DNA from: Bin87 sp965116785
GTDB lineage: Bacteria; Chloroflexota; Dehalococcoidia; Lucifugimonadales; UBA3495
DNA length: 64,000 nt
Direction: 5' to 3'
NCBI GenBank assembly: GCA_965116785.1
Contig: OZ220731.1
Span: 1,798,001-1,862,000, forward strand
Of this stretch, positions 30,365 to 37,832 are shown in pieces (within the stretch, counting starts at the first letter, position 1; each line of letters begins with the position of its first letter). The notes beneath the pieces are model-generated. The model did not search any database, was not told the DNA's origin, and saw only the letters and a list, made by a program, of their open reading frames with translations. The position numbers and the translations under genes are program-made.

Positions 30365-31216
30365 TCAGAGACCGGCGAAGAAGTCCGCGGGGACCACCTC
30401 GCCTTCGGCCACCGGAGGCTCGGCGCGGATGAAGTGCTCCACCCCGATCACGCAGGCGGTCACTTCCCGGGGTATGTGCTCGTAGGGCCAATCGGGCTGC
30501 AACTGCGTGAAGTGTCGCTTGATGCAGGCCATCTTGGCGTCCAGCCCGTCGGACGCATCCACGGTGAGGTTGATGGTTTCGGGATCCGCCCCGTCGTTTA
30601 CGCGATCAGGAGAGGGCATGGGGAAGTCCACGCCGGCGGCCTGCAAGGATTCGGCCATGTGCACGCGAAACCCACGCGGGCGCACGCTGTAAAACAGGCG
30701 ATCCGTCTGGTGGGGCTGGATGCCGATAGCCATGTGGTGCGGAAAAGACGATGGGTCGGCGGCGAGCCGGAAGGCGGTCGTCGCGTGCTGGCAGATGGCG
30801 ATGTGGTCGGGATGCCCGTAGAGGCCATCCATCCCGAAGGTCAGGATCACCTGGGGGCGGAAACGGCGGATTTCGAACACCAGGCGAGCCACTACCTCGT
30901 GCTCGTCGGCCTGCACGAAGGCCTTGGGATGGAAGTTGTCGTCCCAACCGGCCATCCCCGAGTCCCGGTACTGGAGTACCTCGTGGGACTCGATGCCAAG
31001 TTCCTTGATCGCCTCGGCCAGTTCCCCGCGTCGCACCTCGCCGATGGTCTCGCGGGTGGCCGAACCGGGCTGGCGTATTTCGCCCAGTTCGCCGGACGTG
31101 GTGGTGATGAGCCGCGCAGTCACTCCCCGCGCGGTGTGCATGGCAATGGTCCCGCCGACGGGAAACGCCTCGTCGTCGGGATGGGCGAACAGGATGAGGA
31201 GACGGTGGTCGGGCAT
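30365..31216 (-). CDS. PIG-L/LmbE family deacetylase
   Basis: A 283-residue zinc deacetylase. LILFAHPDDEAFPVGGTIAM has the metal motif AHPDDE, and the third ligand is in MDGLYGHPDHIAICQHATTA. Relatives remove acetyl groups from GlcNAc-linked small molecules (for example MshB and BshB in mycothiol or bacillithiol synthesis) or from lincosamide and teicoplanin precursors. Which one cannot be told. The ATG at 31216 fits the family start; a longer frame to 31270 adds an Arg-rich tail and lacks a better ribosome site. Confidence 0.88.
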   Translation of the reverse strand: MPDHRLLILFAHPDDEAFPVGGTIAMHTARGVTARLITTTSGELGEIRQPGSATRETIGEVRRGELAEAIKELGIESHEVLQYRDSGMAGWDDNFHPKAFVQADEHEVVARLVFEIRRFRPQVILTFGMDGLYGHPDHIAICQHATTAFRLAADPSSFPHHMAIGIQPHQTDRLFYSVRPRGFRVHMAESLQAAGVDFPMPSPDRVNDGADPETINLTVDASDGLDAKMACIKRHFTQLQPDWPYEHIPREVTACVIGVEHFIRAEPPVAEGEVVPADFFAGL

Positions 31217-31253
31217 TATGGTCCGGCTGACGGAGCGGCCTTGGGTTACGGGC

Positions 31254-31279
31254 CAGGGGCGAATGACCATTCGCCCCTG
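31254..31279 (-). terminator. GGGGCG-type hairpin after the VOC gene
   Basis: CAGGGGCGAATG paired with CATTCGCCCCTG around AC, a 12-base-pair stem between the VOC stop (31308) and the PIG-L start (31216). Almost the same stem recurs at 33043 and 34592. There is no T-run, so termination may be inefficient. Confidence 0.6.
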
Positions 31280-31307
31280 CGTCGGTACGGAGTTGCGACG
31301 ACGGCGC

Positions 31308-31670
31308 TTAGGCGTCGATTACCTCAAGGACTTCCAGGATGATACCCTGGGGGCCCTCGAAGAACATGACCCGGCGCCCGCCGCCCACCGTGGTCTCTTC
31401 CAGCACGGTCGCGCCACCGTTCTTCAGGTCGGCGACTGTGCCCTCAATGTCGGTGGTATCGATGGCGATGTGCTCGAAGCCGTAGTTCTGCGGATGGGTT
31501 TGCGTGGCAACGTGGTCGGTCACGTTCAGGGGCAAGCCATGCAGGTCCAGCCGGAACCCGCCGTTGGGGGTCTCGGCGGTGACCGTGGCGCCCAGGTTCT
31601 GGATGTACCAGTCGGCCGTGGCCTTGGGGTCCGGAGTCTTGAGGTGAACGTGGTTTAGTGAAAACGCCAT
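31308..31670 (-). CDS. VOC/glyoxalase family protein
   Basis: A 120-residue VOC protein: MAFSLNHVHLKTPDPKATAD, NYGFEHIAIDTTDIEGTVAD and the C-terminal MFFEGPQGIILEVLEVI, with His-His-Glu metal ligands in the expected places. It differs from the VOC protein at 8287, so the two are not recent copies. AGGAGGG precedes the ATG at 31670. The substrate is unknown. It is divergent from the F420 reductase gene and shares the 129-base promoter region with it. Confidence 0.85.
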   Translation of the reverse strand: MAFSLNHVHLKTPDPKATADWYIQNLGATVTAETPNGGFRLDLHGLPLNVTDHVATQTHPQNYGFEHIAIDTTDIEGTVADLKNGGATVLEETTVGGGRRVMFFEGPQGIILEVLEVIDA

Positions 31671-31727
31671 GACGATAAACCCTCCTGCGGAGTGTGGTCG
31701 GACCAATTACATGGGCGATCCCGGCCG

Positions 31728-31736
31728 ATTGTATCA
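31728..31736 (-). promoter_or_regulatory. Extended -10 promoter for the VOC gene
   Basis: TGATACAAT on the minus strand, about 60 bases before the ATG at 31670. Confidence 0.5.
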
Positions 31737-31759
31737 CACGGGCCGGCCCATTCCGCCGG

Positions 31760-31768
31760 TGATATACT
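31760..31768 (+). promoter_or_regulatory. Extended -10 promoter for the F420 reductase gene
   Basis: TGATATACT, 31 bases before the ATG at 31800 and back to back with the VOC promoter. GGAGGCG gives the ribosome site. Confidence 0.5.
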
Positions 31769-31799
31769 TGCGCCGCAATTGAGCACGGAGGCGAAATAG

Positions 31800-32447
31800 A
31801 TGCTGGCGTTTTTGGGAGGCACGGGTCCGGAAGGCAAGGGATTGGCACTGCGTCTGGCGATGGCGGGCGAAGCGGTCGTCATCGGGTCACGGGACGCCGG
31901 CCGCGCGCAGGAGGCGGCGGACGAGCTGCTGGCTCTGGCGCCAGGCGCGGCCATCTCCGGCGCGGTGAATGCGGAAGCCGCAGCGCAATCTGACGTCGTT
32001 TTCCTGACCATGCCCTACAACGGCATGTCGCCCACCATCGCCGGCGTCGGGGACACCCTCGACGGCAAGGTGTTGGTGACGGTGATCGCCCCCATGCGGT
32101 TCGAGCGCGGCGTGGGAGCGATCGCCGAAGAGGTGGAGGCCGGCTCCGCAGCCGAGGAGGCCCAGGCCGCCGCCGCCGGTTCGAAGGTCGTCGCAGCCTT
32201 CCAGAACGTGTCCGCCGAGGAACTGCTGAAACCCGGCGTAACGCTGGACGAGGACGTCGTCATCTGCGGCGACGATGCAGACGCCAAACAGACCGTGGTC
32301 GACCTGACGCGGAAGATACCCAATCTGCGCCCCGTGGATGCCGGCGCCCTCTACAACGCCAAGTACGTGGAGCAGATCACGCCCTTGCTGGTCAACATCA
32401 ACCGCCGATACCGCGCGCATTCAGGGGTGCGGATCACCGGCGTGTAA
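31800..32447 (+). CDS. F420-dependent NADP reductase (NADPH:F420 oxidoreductase)
   Basis: A 215-residue Rossmann protein of the NpdG/Fno family. LAFLGGTGPEGKGLALRLAM is the NADP site, VVIGSRDAGRAQEAADEL carries the basic SRD phosphate-binding motif, and VVFLTMPYNGMSPTI follows. The C-terminal GALYNAKYVEQITPLLVNIN is the F420-binding/dimer part. It moves hydride between F420H2 and NADP, so the host probably makes F420. Some luciferase-like enzymes, such as the one at 11909, can use this cofactor. The next gene starts 44 bases later. Confidence 0.88.
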   Translation: MLAFLGGTGPEGKGLALRLAMAGEAVVIGSRDAGRAQEAADELLALAPGAAISGAVNAEAAAQSDVVFLTMPYNGMSPTIAGVGDTLDGKVLVTVIAPMRFERGVGAIAEEVEAGSAAEEAQAAAAGSKVVAAFQNVSAEELLKPGVTLDEDVVICGDDADAKQTVVDLTRKIPNLRPVDAGALYNAKYVEQITPLLVNINRRYRAHSGVRITGV

Positions 32448-32491
32448 TTTGCAACCACGGGTTCCCACGAAACCGGACTGGAGGAAACACC

Positions 32492-33016
32492 ATGCCACGA
32501 GCTACGTTAGATTTGCAGAACGCCGGCGACCTCGGCGCCGTCGGGGGCCAATGGAAAGTCGCGCACGGTTTCGTGCCTGACCAACCCAACGAAGGCATCG
32601 TACCGGAAGCCGAGGGTTCGCCATGCCGCCTGCCGGACTATGACGACTCGGGCTGGGAGGATTGCGGCGACCTGGGCGCATGGCGCCGTCGCGGTGTCTC
32701 GTTTATCTGGTACCGCATCAAGGCGACTCTGCCGGAAACCGTGGGCGGTCGTCCTCTGGAAGGAGCGCGGTGCCTCTTCGAGTCCTGCATCGACGACTAC
32801 GGCGAGATCTGGATCAACGGCGAGTGCGACCGGGAACGCGCCACGGTCCAGGGGTTCAACGTTCCCCAGCGGGTTGTGGTCTCCACGGAACCCAAGCCCG
32901 GCGACGAGGTCACCATCGCGATCCTGGCGATGAACGGCCCGCTGGCCGCCCCGGGCGGCGCGGTGTTCGTGCGCTACGCCAACTTGGCCTTCGAGTGGCG
33001 CGAAGCCGGATATTAG
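32492..33016 (+). CDS. Predicted beta-sandwich (galactose-binding-like) cytoplasmic protein, unknown function
   Basis: A 174-residue protein without signal peptide. The run WYRIKATLPETVGGRPLEGA, then CLFESCIDDYGEIWINGECD, then PGDEVTIAILAMNGPLAAPG reads like the jelly-roll domain found in front of glycosidases (FxxxxxxDxxxVWxNG). No catalytic domain follows. The cytoplasmic location and position 44 bases after the F420 reductase gene are unusual for such a fold. Function unknown; carbohydrate or ligand binding is a guess. Confidence 0.7.
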   Translation: MPRATLDLQNAGDLGAVGGQWKVAHGFVPDQPNEGIVPEAEGSPCRLPDYDDSGWEDCGDLGAWRRRGVSFIWYRIKATLPETVGGRPLEGARCLFESCIDDYGEIWINGECDRERATVQGFNVPQRVVVSTEPKPGDEVTIAILAMNGPLAAPGGAVFVRYANLAFEWREAGY

Positions 33017-33042
33017 GACCCGGGTCACATCACCGTAAACAA

Positions 33043-33068
33043 CAGGGGCGAGTGGTCACTCGCCCCTG
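33043..33068. terminator. GGGGCG-type bidirectional hairpin
   Basis: CAGGGGCGAGTG paired with CACTCGCCCCTG around GT, a 12-base-pair stem between convergent genes ending at 33016 (+) and 33088 (-). Confidence 0.75.
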
Positions 33069-33087
33069 ATTTCGTGACGTCGCGCGG

Positions 33088-33393
33088 TCAGGCCAACCAG
33101 TCGTCTTGCTCTGCGTCGTCGCCACCATCCCCGTCGTTGGTGACCACCTGGCCGGGGTTATGTGAATAACCTCGCGACTCCAGTTCGCTGCGAATGGTGG
33201 ACGCGAAGTCCGCAGGCGTTTGGCTGGCTGGCAATGTAATCTCCACTTTGCCGCCGTCCACGCTGACTTCGCCAGGGTCTTCGCGAGCCAAGTCCACGCT
33301 TACCGACTCGCGGTGGATGCCGAAATCGTCGGTCACCGAGAAGACAACCGCCATGTCCTCCATGGTGATGATGGTAACGCTGTCGTCAGACAT
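33088..33393 (-). CDS. Small acidic protein, unknown function
   Basis: A 101-residue acidic protein. It starts MSDDSVTIITMEDMAVVFSV, has a beta-rich middle (SVDGGKVEITLPASQTPADF) and a helical segment FASTIRSELESRGYSHNPGQ, and ends in an Asp/Gly-rich tail. AGGAG lies upstream of the ATG at 33393. It follows the thioredoxin-fold gene by 8 bases and is likely co-expressed. I do not recognise a family. Confidence 0.65.
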   Translation of the reverse strand: MSDDSVTIITMEDMAVVFSVTDDFGIHRESVSVDLAREDPGEVSVDGGKVEITLPASQTPADFASTIRSELESRGYSHNPGQVVTNDGDGGDDAEQDDWLA

Positions 33394-33401
33394 TGGCTGA
33401 G

Positions 33402-34031
33402 CTACTCCTGTGGCGGCCACTCGGTGCCGCCCTCGGCCGGCCGTTCGGCGGCGGGCAGCGCCATGCCGTCAGCCACCACCTGCTGAAATTCGTTCAGGAT
33501 GACGGAGCCCCACTCGGCGGCTTTGTCGACGCGATGAGCGGTGCGGCGCCCCCGGGTCTGCTGGCGGCGCTCGCCCTCGTCGACCACGGAGGCGGCGGCC
33601 TGGGCGATCATGTCGTCCATGGCGTCGATGTCGGGAACCAGCGACCGGGCCGTCTCGATGAACCGCGCGATCTCGCCCATCCCGTCGTCAAAAACCACGA
33701 ACACGGGCACGGTTCCGGCGCGGTGCTCCGGCAGGAAGCTGTTGGTCAGCTCCAACTCGTCGTCCCGGTTGAAGACGCTGAGCCGAATCTTGTCGCTGGC
33801 ATCGGCCAGGCGCAGGATGGCCGGCGTGGTCGACATGGCGTCGCCGCACCAGTCCGAGGTGAAAACGGCCAGGTTGACCGGCTGTTCCAGCGCGTTGAAG
33901 TAGTCGAGGACGTTTTCCGGTATCGCGACGCCGGCATGGATCTGGCAGAACGGGTCCTTGTTGACCTTGATGCTGTCGATGTACTGTTCCGTGTTCATTC
34001 CCTGCCCGAATTTCTCTGCTGACAGTGTCAT
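33402..34031 (-). CDS. Thioredoxin-fold protein with single active-site cysteine
   Basis: A 209-residue protein with a thioredoxin-like core: PVNLAVFTSDWCGDAMSTTP, IRLSVFNRDDELELTNSFLP, GTVPVFVVFDDGM with the cis-Pro. The active site reads WCGDAM, so only the first of the two thioredoxin cysteines is present. It could act as a monothiol reductase, peroxidase partner or non-redox scaffold. A charged C-terminal extension of about 60 residues has no known domain. The ATG at 34031 has AGGAGG; the long frame beyond it is not coding. Confidence 0.8.
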   Translation of the reverse strand: MTLSAEKFGQGMNTEQYIDSIKVNKDPFCQIHAGVAIPENVLDYFNALEQPVNLAVFTSDWCGDAMSTTPAILRLADASDKIRLSVFNRDDELELTNSFLPEHRAGTVPVFVVFDDGMGEIARFIETARSLVPDIDAMDDMIAQAAASVVDEGERRQQTRGRRTAHRVDKAAEWGSVILNEFQQVVADGMALPAAERPAEGGTEWPPQE

Positions 34032-34073
34032 TTGGCGCCTCCTGATTTTCCGAAGGAGTTTTTGCCGTGGTCT

Positions 34074-34559
34074 GTGCCCGGTGCTAAAATCCTGACCATA
34101 TATTACCAGCCCCCAGTGGGCGAAACGGAGCCGCTGTTGACTACCGAACGAGGCGGAGTGTACCTGAAATATGCCCTGTTCTGCCGGGAAACCGAAGAAG
34201 GAGAAGAGGACGACCTGAGCTTCAAAGGCGTTATCGACCTGGTTGACATCCCGATGCCGGACGAGCCGCCCAGCGGGGACGGCCCCAGGGTGCTGGCCGA
34301 AGTCGACGCTCAGTTGGCGTTCTGCATCGCCGGTGCCACCGCCGGATCGCACACGCTGGAGGTCACCATCAGGGCTCCGGGCGCGAGCCTGTCGAGCCCA
34401 CCGCCACAGGAAGTGACCTGGGATGAAGGCATATTCTTCCAACGTTGGATCAAGCCGTTCCGCATACCGGTCACGCGGTTGGGCCGGCACGTAGCGGCAA
34501 TCGCGTTCGACGGCATGCCGCTGGGCGAGGCAAGTTTCCTGGTGCGGTTGAAGCCCTGA
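34074..34559 (+). CDS. Conserved-looking beta-rich protein, unknown function
   Basis: About 161 residues from a GTG at 34074 (a TTG-started frame to 34032 would abut the divergent start). Segments ILTIYYQPPVGE, DAQLAFCIAGATAGSHTLEV, WIKPFRIPVTRLGRHVAAIA and GMPLGEASFLVRL alternate strands like an immunoglobulin-type sandwich. No signal peptide, no catalytic motif. Codon pattern and downstream terminator support a real gene. I cannot name it. Confidence 0.65.
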   Translation: MPGAKILTIYYQPPVGETEPLLTTERGGVYLKYALFCRETEEGEEDDLSFKGVIDLVDIPMPDEPPSGDGPRVLAEVDAQLAFCIAGATAGSHTLEVTIRAPGASLSSPPPQEVTWDEGIFFQRWIKPFRIPVTRLGRHVAAIAFDGMPLGEASFLVRLKP

Positions 34560-34591
34560 GCGCCATCCTTACCGCAATCGCAAAACAACCA

Positions 34592-34613
34592 GGGGCGAGT
34601 GGTTACTCGCCCC
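34592..34613 (+). terminator. GGGGCG-type intrinsic terminator
   Basis: GGGGCGAGT-GGTT-ACTCGCCCC followed by a run of six Ts (34617-34622). A clear intrinsic terminator for the plus-strand gene, also facing the molybdenum hydroxylase gene. Confidence 0.85.
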
Positions 34614-34643
34614 CAATTTTTTGTCCGTGATTGGCTGGGCGGG

Positions 34644-36992
34644 TTATCCGCCGTTCTGGTGCCATAAGGCTTCGAGGACGGCTCCCGGGTTCATGGGCAG
34701 GCTCTCCAGCCTGGCGCCGGTCGCCCTGGCGATCGCGTTGCCGATGGCGGCCATGGGCGGCACCAGGGACACCTCGCCGACGCCGCGAACGCCCAGGGGA
34801 TGTCCCGGGTTGGGCACTTCGACGATGACCGTGTCGATCATAGGCAGGTCCAGCGCGGTGGGCATGCGGTAGTCCAGGAACGATGAATTGAGCATCTCCC
34901 CGCTGTCGTTGAAGAAGTACTCTTCGTTCAGCGCCCAGCCAATGCCCTGAACGGCTCCACCCTGGATCTGGCCCTCCACGTAGCTGGGGTGGATCGCCTT
35001 GCCGCAGTCCTGGATGGCGGTAAAACGCAGCAGTTCCACCTTGCCGGTGTCGGGGTCAACCTCAACGTCCGCGACGTTGATCGCGAAGGCGTTGCCAACG
35101 CCAGCCGGGTTGGCCGCGCCATGTCCGACGATGGGACCGCCGGTACCGTTGAGGCGGCGCGCCAACTGGTCGAAGGTCATGCGCAGCGCGTCGTCGGAGC
35201 GGTGGGCCAGAGTGCCATCCTCCTGGTACTCCACGTCCTCGACCGGAACGTCCCAGATGCGAGCGGCGCGCTCGATCATCTGGCGGCGCACTTCCTCACC
35301 GGCCTGGTAGACGGCGGTACCCATCTTGAAGGTGACCCCGCTGCCGCCGGCTCCACTGCTGTAGCCGATGCTGTCGGTGTCCACGATGGACGGCTTGATG
35401 CGCTCGGCCGGCAGGCCGAGGACTTCGGCCACGTGCATGGCCATGGCCGCACGGGAACCGCCGATGTCCGGCGAACCCTCGATGAGGCTCACCGTGCCGT
35501 CGGGCATGACGCTGGCGACGGCGGTGGCCGGGCCGGTGCCGTTGAACCAGGCGCCGGCGGCGATGCCGCGACCGGTGACCCGTCCCGGGGCGGACGGTTC
35601 AGGAACGGGTGACGACAGGTGCGCGTGTTCCTGCGTGGCCTGGAGGATCTCCACCATTCCGATCTTCCGGAAGGCGGGACCGCCAATCTGCCGGCTGCCT
35701 TCCTTGGACGCGTTATTGAGGCGGAACTCCACCGGATCCACGCCCAGCTTTTCACACAGCTCGTCGATGGCCTGCTCGGCGGCGAAGGAGGCGGCTGGCG
35801 AACCGGGTGCGCGGTATGCGGCAGCCTTGGGGACGTTCGTGACCACGTCATAGCCCTCGACGAACCCGTTGGCTATCTCGTAGGGAGCGAACATGGTGCG
35901 GCAGCCGCTGGGCACCGGTGAACCGGGGAATGCGCCGGCCTCGTAAACCAGGCTCGCCTGGGCTGCGGTGAAACGGCCGTCGCGGGTGCCGCCGACCTTC
36001 ACCTTGATATGACTGCTGGAGGTCGGGCCCGTGCTGGTGAATACCTCGGTGCGGGTCATCGCGATCTTTACCGGGCGACCGGTCTTGCGGGCCAGGGCCG
36101 CGACCACGGGCTCCAGGTAGCAGCCGCCCTGGCCCTTTCCGCCGAAGCCGCCGCCGATCTCCATGGGAACGACGTTGACCTGGCCCACGGAAACGCCAAT
36201 GATGCGGCTGGTATGGTCGCGCAGGGCGAAATGTCCCTGGCTGCTGGCCCAGATGGTCACGGTGTCGTCGGTGTTCCAGCGCGCGGTGGCCGAGTGCGGC
36301 TCGATGTATCCCTGGTGGACCTGGCGCGTGTGGTACTCGCGCTCCACGATGACATCGGCTTCGGCGAAGCCGGCCTCCAGGTCCCCCGAGGTGAACTGGA
36401 AGTGGTTCGAGACGTTCGAACCGCCGGTGGCTCCTTCCTCAACCCAGCCGCCGGAGCGCTGGGCCGGGTTGGCGAGGGTCATGAGACGCTCGTGGACTGC
36501 GGGCGCGCCATCAGCCATGGCCTCCTGCGCGGTCAACACCGGCGGCAGCACCTCCCAGTCCACTTCGATCAGCGCCATCGCCTCCTCGGCCAGGTGGGGC
36601 GAGTCGGCGGCAATGGCGGCGACGGCGTGCCCACGGTAAAGGGCCTTCTCCCGTGCCATCACATTGCGGCTGTAGAATCCGTAGTTGACCGCCGCTCCTT
36701 CCTCCTGGTCCTTGATCTCGGCGGACACCTCGGGGAAATCGGCGGAGGTCACCACCGCGTGGACGCCGGGCAGGGCCAGGGCTTTGCTGGCATCAATACC
36801 GCGGATGCGGGCATGGGCGTGGGGGCTGCGCAGGATCTTGCCGTGCAGCATGCCCGGCAGGTGGATGTCGGCGGCGTAGCGGGCGCGGCCCATGACCTTG
36901 TCCGGACCGTCATGGCGGACCGGGCGAGTTCCGACGACGCGGTAATTCTCCTCGGGATCAGCGAGGACGATGTTGGGTTTGTAGTCAAGCAT
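34644..36992 (-). CDS. Molybdenum hydroxylase large subunit (xanthine dehydrogenase/aldehyde oxidase family)
   Basis: A 782-residue molybdopterin-binding subunit. The N-terminal a/b domain begins VVGTRPVRHDGPDKVMGRAR; the Mo domain shows GGGFGGKGQGG, AAAYRAPGSPAASFAAEQAI and the catalytic glutamate in RGVGEVSLVPPMAAIG. AYRAPG differs from the CO-dehydrogenase form (AYRCSFR), so this is not CoxL; the substrate is probably an aldehyde or heterocycle. The Fe-S and FAD subunits that normally sit beside it are not here. GGGAGG precedes the ATG at 36992. Confidence 0.92.
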   Translation of the reverse strand: MLDYKPNIVLADPEENYRVVGTRPVRHDGPDKVMGRARYAADIHLPGMLHGKILRSPHAHARIRGIDASKALALPGVHAVVTSADFPEVSAEIKDQEEGAAVNYGFYSRNVMAREKALYRGHAVAAIAADSPHLAEEAMALIEVDWEVLPPVLTAQEAMADGAPAVHERLMTLANPAQRSGGWVEEGATGGSNVSNHFQFTSGDLEAGFAEADVIVEREYHTRQVHQGYIEPHSATARWNTDDTVTIWASSQGHFALRDHTSRIIGVSVGQVNVVPMEIGGGFGGKGQGGCYLEPVVAALARKTGRPVKIAMTRTEVFTSTGPTSSSHIKVKVGGTRDGRFTAAQASLVYEAGAFPGSPVPSGCRTMFAPYEIANGFVEGYDVVTNVPKAAAYRAPGSPAASFAAEQAIDELCEKLGVDPVEFRLNNASKEGSRQIGGPAFRKIGMVEILQATQEHAHLSSPVPEPSAPGRVTGRGIAAGAWFNGTGPATAVASVMPDGTVSLIEGSPDIGGSRAAMAMHVAEVLGLPAERIKPSIVDTDSIGYSSGAGGSGVTFKMGTAVYQAGEEVRRQMIERAARIWDVPVEDVEYQEDGTLAHRSDDALRMTFDQLARRLNGTGGPIVGHGAANPAGVGNAFAINVADVEVDPDTGKVELLRFTAIQDCGKAIHPSYVEGQIQGGAVQGIGWALNEEYFFNDSGEMLNSSFLDYRMPTALDLPMIDTVIVEVPNPGHPLGVRGVGEVSLVPPMAAIGNAIARATGARLESLPMNPGAVLEALWHQNGG

Positions 36993-37157
36993 GAGTTGGC
37001 GACCTCCCGGGCGGCATTGTTTGAGCAGGCAGTGGCAGTAATTTACCACAAAGGGGTGAGGCCAAAGCGATGGCGGCGGGAGGAGCAACAAAGCGGGCTG
37101 ATCCGTGTCGGATCGGCCCGAAGCAGTCAGGTCCACCTGACGCCGTGTCAGTTGTCC

Positions 37158-37745
37158 CTAGCTGTCGCTGCCTCCGTCGCCGTGGTGTCCGTGCCGTCCG
37201 TTTCTGTGCTCGCGAGTCACCGTGGGGAGGGCATCAGGGCGATCGTCGTGCCAGTCGCTCAGCGTGTCGGCCTCGTCCTGCGTGATACGCTCCCCATCCA
37301 CCAGTTTTTCCAGGAAAGTGTCGACCTTGTCAGAGTCTGAAGTTCGTGCCAACCGGAGCGCCAGCGGTCCGGAATTCGACGGCCGCTCATCGAACCAGTC
37401 ATTGGCGGACGTGGCCTGGTCCGAGGTCAGGGTTTCATCGTCCTCAAGCCCCTGCACGTACTCCTCGAATTTGGTGTTGGCCTGTTCGTCCAGGGCGGTG
37501 GCGAAAGCGCTATCCACCTCAGTACGAGTCTTCCCGAGCAGTTCGGCAACCCGGTTCAGCACCGTATCGCTGCCGCCGTGGTGTCTCCCGCCACGCAGGT
37601 CGAAATCACCGCCGCGCTGCAACACCCCGCCAGGCCCACTTCCGGCCGCGAAGACACTGCCGCCCACCAACCCGATAGACAGCAACGCGATCGACGCCGC
37701 CACGACAAACCAACGCTTTTTGATACCGCGAATTTTGTTGAACAT
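37158..37745 (-). CDS. Exported helical-repeat protein with His-rich ends
   Basis: A 195-residue protein with a basic N-terminus and signal-like hydrophobic stretch (WFVVAASIALLSIGLVGGSV). After a Gly/His-rich linker (RGGRHHGG) come two related helical units, each ending in a similar motif: LTSDQATSANDWFDERP and ITQDEADTLSDWHDDRP. The C-terminus is rich in His and Gly (RNGRHGHHGDGG), suggesting metal binding. It resembles DUF2680-type exported proteins. The gene follows a two-component system by 87 bases, so it may be its target. Confidence 0.75.
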   Translation of the reverse strand: MFNKIRGIKKRWFVVAASIALLSIGLVGGSVFAAGSGPGGVLQRGGDFDLRGGRHHGGSDTVLNRVAELLGKTRTEVDSAFATALDEQANTKFEEYVQGLEDDETLTSDQATSANDWFDERPSNSGPLALRLARTSDSDKVDTFLEKLVDGERITQDEADTLSDWHDDRPDALPTVTREHRNGRHGHHGDGGSDS

Positions 37746-37832
37746 TTCGAACTCCTGCACCGCCGTTGTGGTTTGGTTTTTGCTCCGGCGGTTTTGTTAT
37801 GTGCAGGGTAGTTGCCCAATATTTAGAAATTG

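Noticed and set aside
34644..36992. Aerobic CO dehydrogenase large subunit (CoxL)
   Set aside because: The active-site loop reads AYRAPG and not AYRCSFR, and coxM/coxS are absent.
36009..37340. 443-residue open frame opposite the molybdenum hydroxylase gene
   Set aside because: Shadow frame; the real gene on the other strand has clear catalytic motifs through the whole stretch.
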